A stretch of DNA of 24,674 nucleotides from contig JBAYIO010000088.1 in the NCBI GenBank assembly GCA_041665605.1, forward strand, positions 1 through 24,674, in the 5' to 3' direction. This DNA comes from CAIPAT01 sp041665605. Its GTDB lineage: Bacteria; Verrucomicrobiota; Lentisphaeria; Victivallales; Victivallaceae. Shown in pieces: positions 6,823 through 13,371 of this stretch; position 1 is the stretch's first letter; each line of letters starts with the position of its first letter. A model generated the notes under the pieces. It had not been told where the DNA came from. It made no database searches and saw only the letters and a program-made list of their open reading frames with translations. Position numbers and translations under genes: made by a program.

Positions 6823-9198
6823 CTATTTCCTGATCTGCTTTTTTCCAGCCGGGCAAGTTCTCAGACATGGCTCAAGAATGCAGGTACGGGATTTCATAAT
6901 CGGGTCTTTCTGACTGCATCCTTCGGCAAGCTGCTCAATCGTGATTTCACCTTCAGGAATCTTCGGATTGGTGATGCTGCCGATGATTGCCGGGCCTTCG
7001 TCAGGATGCAGACTGTAGCGTTTTGCCCAGTCGCAGCGATAACGCGGAATAACCGGGTAATCAACCGCAACACCGGCTACATCCAGCTTGACGCTCTTAC
7101 CCTTGATTGCTGTCATCGGACATGCCTCCGCACAAATTTTACATTTGTGGCAGACTCCGGCCGGTTTTGACGGCTGATCGTAAGGTATTTCGGCATCGGT
7201 GACAATACAGATCCGCCGTTGATGCGGGCCGTGTTCAGGCGTCAGGAGCGCGCCGCTGGTACCGATTTCGCCGATTCCGGCGGCAACCGCTTCCAGTGCG
7301 CCGCAGCGCATATCCGGCAACGGTCCGCGCGGGGAATCGGTGTAGGAGCCGACACCCAGCAGATTCTGCGTGATCATTGACTTGTAACCCATTTTGTCCA
7401 GATAAGTTGCCAGCTCAAAAGCCGCGAAAATCAGTTCATGCGCAGTCTGGAATTGATGGTAGTTGTAACAGCCGATCTGCTGGCTTTTCTTCAATCCGGC
7501 ATTACGGATAAGTTCATCCGGATAGTGCATGCCCAGCACGATAACAGATTTGGCGCCTTTGACAAAGTCTGACGGTTTGCGGATCTTCAAGTCCTCGTCA
7601 ATAATTTTCGGGATGTATTTGCCATGATAACTCAATATTTTATTGTCGTCAATGATTCTCTTGCGCAATTCTACGGGGTCTACGAATTTTTTCAACTGGT
7701 CGGCAACCGGATTCAACGCTTTGGCCGGGGTCGCGCCAAACATGCTGACCAGATTGTTTTCAGCCATGATTTCCAGTTTCCGGCGCAACGCCTTGCCGGA
7801 AAGCTTTTTCGGAGTATCCTTTTCCAGTTTTTCTGAAAGCCGGTTTGATGAATCGACCGGTGCACTGGTCGTGATTACACCGATCATTTGATTAGTGCCG
7901 AATTCCGGAGTGACAAACACCCCTTTTTCGATTTTGCCGAGATCGGTCATCGCCGCCAGTTCATCGCTGAGATTGGGGTTATACGGATTGCCGGTATTGG
8001 AAACCGCGCTGTATCCGTAGTCCTCAATCATCCTGGACAGCCGTATCAGGTTGCGGTGCATTTTCTGGTGTGCCGCGAAATCATAGGCCTGCTGGCATTT
8101 CTGGACAAGCTCAGGATTCCTGGTTTCCGGCGGGACCTGGAAAGCGAACGCAAACACAGTCTTGACGCCGGGCGCTTCCTGTACCGCCAGCTTGCCGGCT
8201 TTCGTGTTTGCCTTCAGCGGGGCAACCGCAACCAGGTCAATGCCCAGCGCCACGGCGCGGGCGGTGATGTCATCGCGCATTTTGCGCAAGGTCGGCATGG
8301 AATCCGGATAACGCTGATTGATGCGGTTCTGGGCGATCATCCTGCCGTCGCGGCCGAAACTCGGCTTGTCAGTGCGTAAGTGCGGCGGGATACATACTTT
8401 CTGACATACGCCGCGTTCATGTCCGCGGATACCCTTGGAATGCATCTCGTTTAAAATGACTTTCTCGTCGATGTGTTCGCCGGTTTTCAGGGTATTGGAA
8501 TTGAGGTCGAGATTGAAGTGCTCCGCCCAGGCGCAGCGCCAGATGTTCTTATTGGCATATTTGAACGTTTTGCCGCCGATTTCAACTACATGGGGCTGTT
8601 TGGAATTAAAGTCTGTCTTCATGGCGCGTGAAGGACAATGTTTGATGCATTCGCCGCACATATCACAAAGCGGAGGACCGTCATACATCGGGGTCGGCAC
8701 CAGTTCGGCATCGGTGACAATTGAGATAAAACGGCAGCGGCTGCCGAATTCAGGGGTTATGGCCAGACCTGACCAGCCGATTTCGCCCAGGCCGGCGGCG
8801 ACAGCGGCATGCATATGCGAAAGATCGGGCGCGAACAGACTGGGAATGCCTTCAAATTCACGGTAACGCCAGATGTTGGAGCTGACGACCGCAATCGCCT
8901 GATGCCCCTGGTCGTTCAGCATCCTTACAGTGCGGTATCCGACACGGTCAAGCAGCGAGTTCTGATCCATCCAGCCGCCCGGACTGTGATCCTGCCGCTC
9001 CGGTTCGCCGCCCATTTCGGCCCAGGTGTCGGTAATATGAATGGCTGCGACTATGACTGTTTTCGATTCCGGCAGGATTGCCTGAGGACTTAAAAGATAG
9101 GGTGCGTTCTTCCAGCGGTCCACCGGTCCGAAGCCGACCAGATCCATTCCGTAATTCAACATTTCCGCTTTAACTTTTTCGGTCAATACCCTGTTCAT
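6823..9198 (-). CDS. Reductase C: three-module QueG/RdhA-like Fe-S protein
   Basis: A 791-residue protein, over twice the size of its relatives. Module 1 (about 1-300) has GLGEIGWSGLAITPEFG (136-152), cluster one C178-C181-C184-C188-P, then C222, C265 and C269. Module 2 (about 302-455) repeats the fold pattern (GIDLVAVAP at 319-327, RMIEDYGYSAV at 389-399, VTPEFG at 429-434) but has no cluster motif. Module 3 (about 465-791) is complete: GIGEIGTSGALLTPEHG (641-657), C683-C686-C689-C693-P, C722, then C773-x4-C778-x3-C782-P. No signal peptide is seen. ATG 9198 is chosen because GGAGAAG precedes it; an in-frame ATG at 9225 has no such site. IclR regulator 2 lies upstream on the same strand. Electron transfer between two active modules, with a structural middle one, is an inference. 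Confidence 0.85.
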   Translation of the reverse strand: MNRVLTEKVKAEMLNYGMDLVGFGPVDRWKNAPYLLSPQAILPESKTVIVAAIHITDTWAEMGGEPERQDHSPGGWMDQNSLLDRVGYRTVRMLNDQGHQAIAVVSSNIWRYREFEGIPSLFAPDLSHMHAAVAAGLGEIGWSGLAITPEFGSRCRFISIVTDAELVPTPMYDGPPLCDMCGECIKHCPSRAMKTDFNSKQPHVVEIGGKTFKYANKNIWRCAWAEHFNLDLNSNTLKTGEHIDEKVILNEMHSKGIRGHERGVCQKVCIPPHLRTDKPSFGRDGRMIAQNRINQRYPDSMPTLRKMRDDITARAVALGIDLVAVAPLKANTKAGKLAVQEAPGVKTVFAFAFQVPPETRNPELVQKCQQAYDFAAHQKMHRNLIRLSRMIEDYGYSAVSNTGNPYNPNLSDELAAMTDLGKIEKGVFVTPEFGTNQMIGVITTSAPVDSSNRLSEKLEKDTPKKLSGKALRRKLEIMAENNLVSMFGATPAKALNPVADQLKKFVDPVELRKRIIDDNKILSYHGKYIPKIIDEDLKIRKPSDFVKGAKSVIVLGMHYPDELIRNAGLKKSQQIGCYNYHQFQTAHELIFAAFELATYLDKMGYKSMITQNLLGVGSYTDSPRGPLPDMRCGALEAVAAGIGEIGTSGALLTPEHGPHQRRICIVTDAEIPYDQPSKPAGVCHKCKICAEACPMTAIKGKSVKLDVAGVAVDYPVIPRYRCDWAKRYSLHPDEGPAIIGSITNPKIPEGEITIEQLAEGCSQKDPIMKSRTCILEPCLRTCPAGKKQIRK

Positions 9199-9248
9199 TT
9201 TTCTTCTCCATTTTTTTGGAAGCATTTAACAGTAATACTTTATTCATT

Positions 9249-9263
9249 TTCCATATTGTAGAA
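9249..9263. promoter_or_regulatory. Candidate IclR-type operator downstream of the reductase C promoter
   Basis: TTCCATATTGTAGAA is an imperfect palindrome (TTCYAYA halves around one base). It lies in the reductase C leader between the promoter and the start codon. Confidence 0.5.
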
Positions 9264-9287
9264 AATTAATTGTTCAATATGCTGAAT

Positions 9288-9316
9288 ATAATACTAATTC
9301 TTGCTTAAAATGTCAA
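9288..9316 (-). promoter_or_regulatory. Sigma-70-type promoter of reductase C
   Basis: On the minus strand TTGACA (9311-9316) and TATTAT (9288-9293) are 17 bp apart. It is independent of the upstream IclR gene and sits between two IclR-type palindromes. Confidence 0.78.
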
Positions 9317-9343
9317 CAGAGACCGTTAAAATATATTACAAAA

Positions 9344-9358
9344 TTCCATAATATGGAA
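9344..9358. promoter_or_regulatory. Perfect 15-bp palindrome, candidate IclR operator
   Basis: TTCCATAATATGGAA is a perfect 7-1-7 palindrome, 27 bp upstream of the reductase C -35 box and 32 bp beyond the IclR2 stop codon. Its size and symmetry match sites bound by IclR-family proteins, and the flanking AAA matches the site before IclR regulator 1. Confidence 0.65.
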
Positions 9359-9390
9359 ATATGCGGATATTTTGCATCAAACATTTCGAT

Positions 9391-10131
9391 TTATATTTCT
9401 GAAATCTCCGCAGCGGCGCGATGCAGGGCGGAAAGAATTTTATCCCTGGACTGCTGATCACATCTGAATGCAGGGGAATAGCAGCCGACGGCGCCGAGCA
9501 TCTGCCCCCGGCGGTCATTCACCGGCAAGGCAAAGGCGCTGATGCCGCGGGTATCGGGTAAAAGCAGACATTGCCGTTCCTTTCTGATCTTCTCCATATC
9601 CCGTTCAAATCCCGGCCATAGTTTATCCGGCGGACCATAGTTCTTCAAAATCAGCCGGTAATCATCCGGTCCGGCAAACGCCGCCAGTATTCTGCCGGTG
9701 GGCTGCTCATAAATGCTGGCGGCATCCACGACTTGCTGGTCGATTCGAATGGCCTGGAGTACCGGTTCGGTACGAATCAGCACAACGCGCTTCCCGCCGT
9801 GTAAAGTGACAAAGACCATGGCTTCGTTGATTTCGGTGGTATAGCGTTCCAGCATCGCGGACAGTTTTTCCTTGAATTTATTATTTTCAACCTGATTCAG
9901 CAGGCCGATGCGGCGGCTCTTGGGACCGGCAATGTAACGGCCGGCGGAATTCTGAGCGACATAGCCGCATACGGACATGGTTTTCAGCAGGTTATGCGCA
10001 GTGTTGGCCGGCAGGCCCAGTCGGCTGGAGAGAACATTCAACTCGATCCCGCGCATTTCCGGATCGTCGAAAACCAGCAGCGAAAACAAATCCAGCGCTT
10101 TTTTAACAGATTTTACCGGAACATCAGACAT
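9391..10131 (-). CDS. IclR-family transcriptional regulator 2
   Basis: A 246-residue regulator with an N-terminal winged helix (about 6-72; recognition region LGLPANTAHNLLKTMSVCGYV at 38-58) and a C-terminal effector domain (about 85-244). The latter includes the family-type segments EQPTGRILAAFAG and ISAFALPVNDRRGQMLGAVGCYSP. AGGAAAG precedes ATG 10131. It is transcribed toward reductase C, and the 192-bp gap holds reductase C's own promoter with two palindromes, so this protein or IclR regulator 1 probably controls reductase C. It is clearly diverged from regulator 1, and the pair may sense different effectors. Confidence 0.9.
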   Translation of the reverse strand: MSDVPVKSVKKALDLFSLLVFDDPEMRGIELNVLSSRLGLPANTAHNLLKTMSVCGYVAQNSAGRYIAGPKSRRIGLLNQVENNKFKEKLSAMLERYTTEINEAMVFVTLHGGKRVVLIRTEPVLQAIRIDQQVVDAASIYEQPTGRILAAFAGPDDYRLILKNYGPPDKLWPGFERDMEKIRKERQCLLLPDTRGISAFALPVNDRRGQMLGAVGCYSPAFRCDQQSRDKILSALHRAAAEISEI

Positions 10132-10169
10132 AATCTTTCCTGTGGTTTGGACGTATTTGAACTATTGAA

Positions 10170-10198
10170 AAAATAGGTTTGAAAGTCGATGAAGTCAA
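10170..10198 (-). promoter_or_regulatory. Promoter of IclR regulator 2
   Basis: On the minus strand TTGACT (10193-10198) and TATTTT (10170-10175) are 17 bp apart. An inverted repeat AATCCTG/CAGGATT (10197-10203 and 10219-10225) abuts the -35 and could be a regulatory site. The rest of the 338-bp gap to pseudopilin 1 is AT-rich and holds only the pseudopilin promoter region. Confidence 0.65.
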
Positions 10199-10307
10199 TC
10201 CTGCACCTTACAGAAATACAGGATTTCTTTATTTCAGGATAACATTTCTCAGTTTCTTAAATTTAAAATTATATTTACTCTTTTTTACGGTTTTTTGAAT
10301 TAGGGTA

Positions 10308-10336
10308 TTGACAAATCCGCCGGAATCTGTTATCCT
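10308..10336 (+). promoter_or_regulatory. Sigma-70-type promoter of pseudopilin 1
   Basis: TTGACA (10308-10313) and TATCCT (10331-10336) with a 17-bp spacer. The same boxes at the same spacing precede pseudopilin 2. Confidence 0.8.
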
Positions 10337-10348
10337 ATTAAACAGGAA

Positions 10349-10368
10349 TTGTATATATTTGTACACCG
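10349..10368 (+). promoter_or_regulatory. Operator-like direct repeat after the pseudopilin 1 promoter
   Basis: TTGTATATAT (10349-10358) is followed at once by TTGTACACCG (10359-10368): TTGTA repeated at a 10-bp step, one helical turn, starting 12 bp after the -10 box. It is conserved before pseudopilin 2, suggesting a common regulator. Confidence 0.5.
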
Positions 10369-10469
10369 CTTAAAATACGAGTCCATAAAGAAATGCAAAA
10401 ATGTCTATAAAGCCTGATAATAAGTTGAATTTAATAATTTCTAAAACCCGAAAGCAAGGAGGCTCCAAA

Positions 10470-11303
10470 ATGAAAAAACGTTGGCAACAAGGCAATTTTA
10501 CGCTCATTGAACTCCTCGTGGTGATCGCGATCATCGCGATTTTGGCCTCCATGCTGCTTCCGGCGCTGAACAAAGCCAGAGAGGTGGGGAAAAGCATCAG
10601 TTGCAAAAACAATTTCAAACAGCTTGGACTGGCGATGTATAATTATCTCTCCAATAACGCGGACATGTTCGTTCCGAATTGCTATTATGATGCCGGCGGT
10701 AACGAGATTGGACCTTATTGGACGGGCGCGTTTGCCCAAACACGACTCGTCACTAAAAAGCAGTTGACCTGTCCGTCCAGAACGCGCCTGATCGGAAGCA
10801 ATGACTATTATCAGGCATTCTGGAACAATTCAAGTTCAAGCATCAACAATCCGTCCTCGGCGGACTGGACGATTTGTGATTACGGATTCAATTCCATGTT
10901 TCTATCCGCTCTCGCGCCTCCAGTCAGAAACAAGCCGGCGGTGCGGCTGTCGATGTGCCGCGCCGCGTCTAGAACCGTGATGTTTGTCGAAAGCGCCAGG
11001 CAGAACCGCGTGGCCGGCGATATGAACCCGGCCGGCTACTACAAAGTCAACAACTCTTACTCGCCTATAGGAAACGGCCCGATTATGTGGCCGGCACACC
11101 AGGGGAATTCCGAATGCAATGCCGTTTTTGTCGATGGTCATGTGGTAGGCGCGCGGTCGTCAGGCAATACCAAAGGTGAAGCGGCGGCAATGGCGCTGTA
11201 TAACACTCCCGGCTGTCCGCTTTACGGCCCGTATGTGGACACCGCCACTTACCGGAACGAGAACAGCATGTGGGTCAGACATGACGGATTATACTATTAT
11301 TAA
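10470..11303 (+). CDS. Type II secretion-type pseudopilin 1 (H-x-DG family)
   Basis: A 277-residue prepilin-like protein: short basic leader MKKRWQQG (1-8), hydrophobic helix (11-30) with the conserved glutamate E14, then a large extracytoplasmic domain. Near the C-terminus H210 and D222-G223 (in FVDGHVVG) form the processing-associated H-x-DG motif, here with 11 rather than 9 residues between. Such proteins are processed by prepilin peptidase and are numerous in Lentisphaerae and Planctomycetes, often near secreted enzymes; individual roles are mostly unknown. Cleavage after G8 would put glutamate at position 6 of the mature protein rather than the usual 5. ATG 10470 follows AAGGAGG; a longer in-frame reading from 10401 lacks such a site and would bury the leader. 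It has its own promoter and terminator. Confidence 0.92.
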   Translation: MKKRWQQGNFTLIELLVVIAIIAILASMLLPALNKAREVGKSISCKNNFKQLGLAMYNYLSNNADMFVPNCYYDAGGNEIGPYWTGAFAQTRLVTKKQLTCPSRTRLIGSNDYYQAFWNNSSSSINNPSSADWTICDYGFNSMFLSALAPPVRNKPAVRLSMCRAASRTVMFVESARQNRVAGDMNPAGYYKVNNSYSPIGNGPIMWPAHQGNSECNAVFVDGHVVGARSSGNTKGEAAAMALYNTPGCPLYGPYVDTATYRNENSMWVRHDGLYYY

Positions 11304-11359
11304 CAGATTGTGATGGACTTTCCATATTGGATTCAGTCAGTTTTAGAATTCAGTTTATC

Positions 11360-11407
11360 AGGCCTCAATCTTTTTACTTTCGTTAAAGGCTGAGGCCTTA
11401 TCTTTTT
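11360..11407 (+). terminator. Intrinsic terminator after pseudopilin 1
   Basis: AGGCCTCA (11360-11367) pairs with TGAGGCCT (11391-11398). An inner CTTT/AAAG stem lies in the loop and a T-rich run follows. It separates the two pseudopilin units. Confidence 0.85.
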
Positions 11408-11428
11408 ACTGTTTTTTGAATTTAGGTA

Positions 11429-11457
11429 TTGACAAATCCAATGCAATCAGTTATCCT
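11429..11457 (+). promoter_or_regulatory. Sigma-70-type promoter of pseudopilin 2
   Basis: TTGACA (11429-11434) and TATCCT (11452-11457), 17-bp spacer, matching the pseudopilin 1 promoter. Confidence 0.8.
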
Positions 11458-11469
11458 ATTAATAACGAA

Positions 11470-11489
11470 TTGTACATATTTGTATACTG
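11470..11489 (+). promoter_or_regulatory. Operator-like direct repeat after the pseudopilin 2 promoter
   Basis: TTGTACATAT (11470-11479) and TTGTATACTG (11480-11489) repeat TTGTA at a 10-bp step, again 12 bp after the -10 box. Confidence 0.5.
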
Positions 11490-11531
11490 CATAAAAAAAG
11501 CGATGAATCTCAGAAGCGAGGAGGCATTAAA

Positions 11532-12302
11532 ATGAAAAAAAATCGGCAACAAGGTAATTTCACACTCATCGAACTCCTGGTTGTGATCGCGATCATCGCG
11601 ATTTTGGCCGCGATGCTGCTTCCTGCATTAAGTAAAGCCAGAGGAACAGCCAGACAGGCGGCCTGTCAGAGCAATCTGAAACAACTTGGAACCGCGCTTG
11701 GCATGTATATCAATGACAACCTCGAATGGATCCCGGCCGGGCTGACCGCCGGCGGCAACAATCAGCCGGAAGTTCTGCTCATTACATATACAAACAGTCC
11801 GAACGTTATCGGGGCGCGCGGCACCTGGGGGCAAGGCAAGCAACCTAAAGGCATGGTCTTTCTGTGCCCTAGCGACACTTTGCAGGATCAGGCATCACCA
11901 TCAACGTTCATGGGGTGGAACTACTCTTATGCGGCAAATATCTTCATCAACGACTGGTCACAGCGCGGCAAAGCCGGCACCCGTCCGAAAGGAACACAAT
12001 ACACATCCACCTGGAAGATGTCTGAATTCAGGAAACCCGACCAGTGCGCATATTTGACCGACTCCGGGGCCAGTTCCGCGGCTAATTTCGGGACAGTCAA
12101 ATGTCCTTTAGTTTATGTTCTCTACGGCAGTGCGGCTCATCCGTCATCCTGGATGACCGGTTATGACCGCCATAACAAAGGCGTGAACTTCCTGTTTGCC
12201 AGCGGACGGGTTGGTTATATGCCGGTAAAGAGCCTTTACAGTCTGCCGATGTGCAATACCGCGGAAGGTAAACTGTTCTGGCAGCCGGACGACAGGATAT
12301 AA
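11532..12302 (+). CDS. Type II secretion-type pseudopilin 2 (H-x9-DG family)
   Basis: A 256-residue paralogue of pseudopilin 1. The leader MKKNRQQG and helix (11-30, E14) are nearly identical to it, while the remainder is diverged. The C-terminal motif is H214-x9-S224-G225, so the spacing is canonical but the aspartate is replaced by serine. GAGGAGG precedes ATG 11532. The gene ends 35 bp before the symmetry axis of the window and appears complete, but its natural downstream sequence and terminator are not present. Its product is expected at the inner membrane with a periplasmic or surface domain after processing. Confidence 0.92.
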   Translation: MKKNRQQGNFTLIELLVVIAIIAILAAMLLPALSKARGTARQAACQSNLKQLGTALGMYINDNLEWIPAGLTAGGNNQPEVLLITYTNSPNVIGARGTWGQGKQPKGMVFLCPSDTLQDQASPSTFMGWNYSYAANIFINDWSQRGKAGTRPKGTQYTSTWKMSEFRKPDQCAYLTDSGASSAANFGTVKCPLVYVLYGSAAHPSSWMTGYDRHNKGVNFLFASGRVGYMPVKSLYSLPMCNTAEGKLFWQPDDRI

Positions 12303-12372
12303 TGTTAAGTCAGCGTCCATGGTTGCAATGAATCTTATAAGATTCATTGCAACCATGGACGCTGACTTAACA
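12303..12372. other. Symmetry centre between the two convergent pseudopilin copies
   Basis: This 70-bp gap between the stop codons of the two copies of pseudopilin 2 is itself perfectly palindromic. Its axis lies in AATCTTA|TAAGATT between 12337 and 12338. Only 35 bp of unique sequence follow the stop on each side. No T-tract follows the potential hairpin, so it does not look like a normal intrinsic terminator. Because the whole record is symmetric, the sequence cannot show whether a short natural inverted repeat at this spot seeded the fold-back. Confidence 0.9.
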
Positions 12373-13143
12373 TTATATCCTGTCGTCCGGCTGCCAGAAC
12401 AGTTTACCTTCCGCGGTATTGCACATCGGCAGACTGTAAAGGCTCTTTACCGGCATATAACCAACCCGTCCGCTGGCAAACAGGAAGTTCACGCCTTTGT
12501 TATGGCGGTCATAACCGGTCATCCAGGATGACGGATGAGCCGCACTGCCGTAGAGAACATAAACTAAAGGACATTTGACTGTCCCGAAATTAGCCGCGGA
12601 ACTGGCCCCGGAGTCGGTCAAATATGCGCACTGGTCGGGTTTCCTGAATTCAGACATCTTCCAGGTGGATGTGTATTGTGTTCCTTTCGGACGGGTGCCG
12701 GCTTTGCCGCGCTGTGACCAGTCGTTGATGAAGATATTTGCCGCATAAGAGTAGTTCCACCCCATGAACGTTGATGGTGATGCCTGATCCTGCAAAGTGT
12801 CGCTAGGGCACAGAAAGACCATGCCTTTAGGTTGCTTGCCTTGCCCCCAGGTGCCGCGCGCCCCGATAACGTTCGGACTGTTTGTATATGTAATGAGCAG
12901 AACTTCCGGCTGATTGTTGCCGCCGGCGGTCAGCCCGGCCGGGATCCATTCGAGGTTGTCATTGATATACATGCCAAGCGCGGTTCCAAGTTGTTTCAGA
13001 TTGCTCTGACAGGCCGCCTGTCTGGCTGTTCCTCTGGCTTTACTTAATGCAGGAAGCAGCATCGCGGCCAAAATCGCGATGATCGCGATCACAACCAGGA
13101 GTTCGATGAGTGTGAAATTACCTTGTTGCCGATTTTTTTTCAT
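12373..13143 (-). CDS. Pseudopilin 2, mirror copy
   Basis: Identical to the gene at 11532-12302 in reverse orientation: 256 residues, leader ending in G8, E14, and the altered motif H214-x9-S224-G225. The two copies converge tail to tail across the 70-bp palindromic gap. The absence of any difference between them argues against two independently evolving genes. Confidence 0.9.
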   Translation of the reverse strand: MKKNRQQGNFTLIELLVVIAIIAILAAMLLPALSKARGTARQAACQSNLKQLGTALGMYINDNLEWIPAGLTAGGNNQPEVLLITYTNSPNVIGARGTWGQGKQPKGMVFLCPSDTLQDQASPSTFMGWNYSYAANIFINDWSQRGKAGTRPKGTQYTSTWKMSEFRKPDQCAYLTDSGASSAANFGTVKCPLVYVLYGSAAHPSSWMTGYDRHNKGVNFLFASGRVGYMPVKSLYSLPMCNTAEGKLFWQPDDRI

Positions 13144-13185
13144 TTTAATGCCTCCTCGCTTCTGAGATTCATCGCTTTTTTTATG

Positions 13186-13205
13186 CAGTATACAAATATG
13201 TACAA
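13186..13205 (-). promoter_or_regulatory. Operator-like direct repeat, pseudopilin 2 mirror copy
   Basis: Mirror of 11470-11489; TTGTA repeated at a 10-bp step when read on the minus strand. Confidence 0.48.
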
Positions 13206-13217
13206 TTCGTTATTAAT

Positions 13218-13246
13218 AGGATAACTGATTGCATTGGATTTGTCAA
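13218..13246 (-). promoter_or_regulatory. Promoter of pseudopilin 2, mirror copy
   Basis: On the minus strand TTGACA is at 13241-13246 and TATCCT at 13218-13223, spacer 17 bp. Confidence 0.78.
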
Positions 13247-13267
13247 TACCTAAATTCAAAAAACAGT

Positions 13268-13315
13268 AAAAAGATAAGGCCTCAGCCTTTAACGAAAGTA
13301 AAAAGATTGAGGCCT
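13268..13315 (-). terminator. Terminator after pseudopilin 1, mirror copy
   Basis: AGGCCTCA/TGAGGCCT stem with a T-rich run on the minus strand. Confidence 0.83.
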
Positions 13316-13371
13316 GATAAACTGAATTCTAAAACTGACTGAATCCAATATGGAAAGTCCATCACAATCTG

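Larger units (their letters stand above)
10282..10372 (+). repeat. Duplicated promoter region, copy 1 (before pseudopilin 1)
   Basis: This 91-bp stretch aligns without gaps to 11403-11493, with about 76 of 91 bases identical by eye. It covers the upstream T-rich part, both promoter boxes and a downstream direct repeat. Confidence 0.85.
11403..11493 (+). repeat. Duplicated promoter region, copy 2 (before pseudopilin 2)
   Basis: The gap-free counterpart of 10282-10372 at an offset of 1121 bp. Its first bases overlap the T-run of the preceding terminator. Confidence 0.85.

Noticed and set aside
11320..11326. TTCCATA after pseudopilin 1 as a fourth IclR operator
   Set aside because: Only one half-site is present. 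The partner half does not match, and it lies downstream of the gene.
12303..12372. Central palindrome as a normal intrinsic terminator
   Set aside because: No T-run follows the stem, and the symmetry continues for 12 kb, so it is not a local hairpin.
12144..12531. Two 70-codon frames crossing the palindrome centre
   Set aside because: They exist only because the arms are joined at the axis, are antisense to pseudopilin 2, and have no ribosome site.
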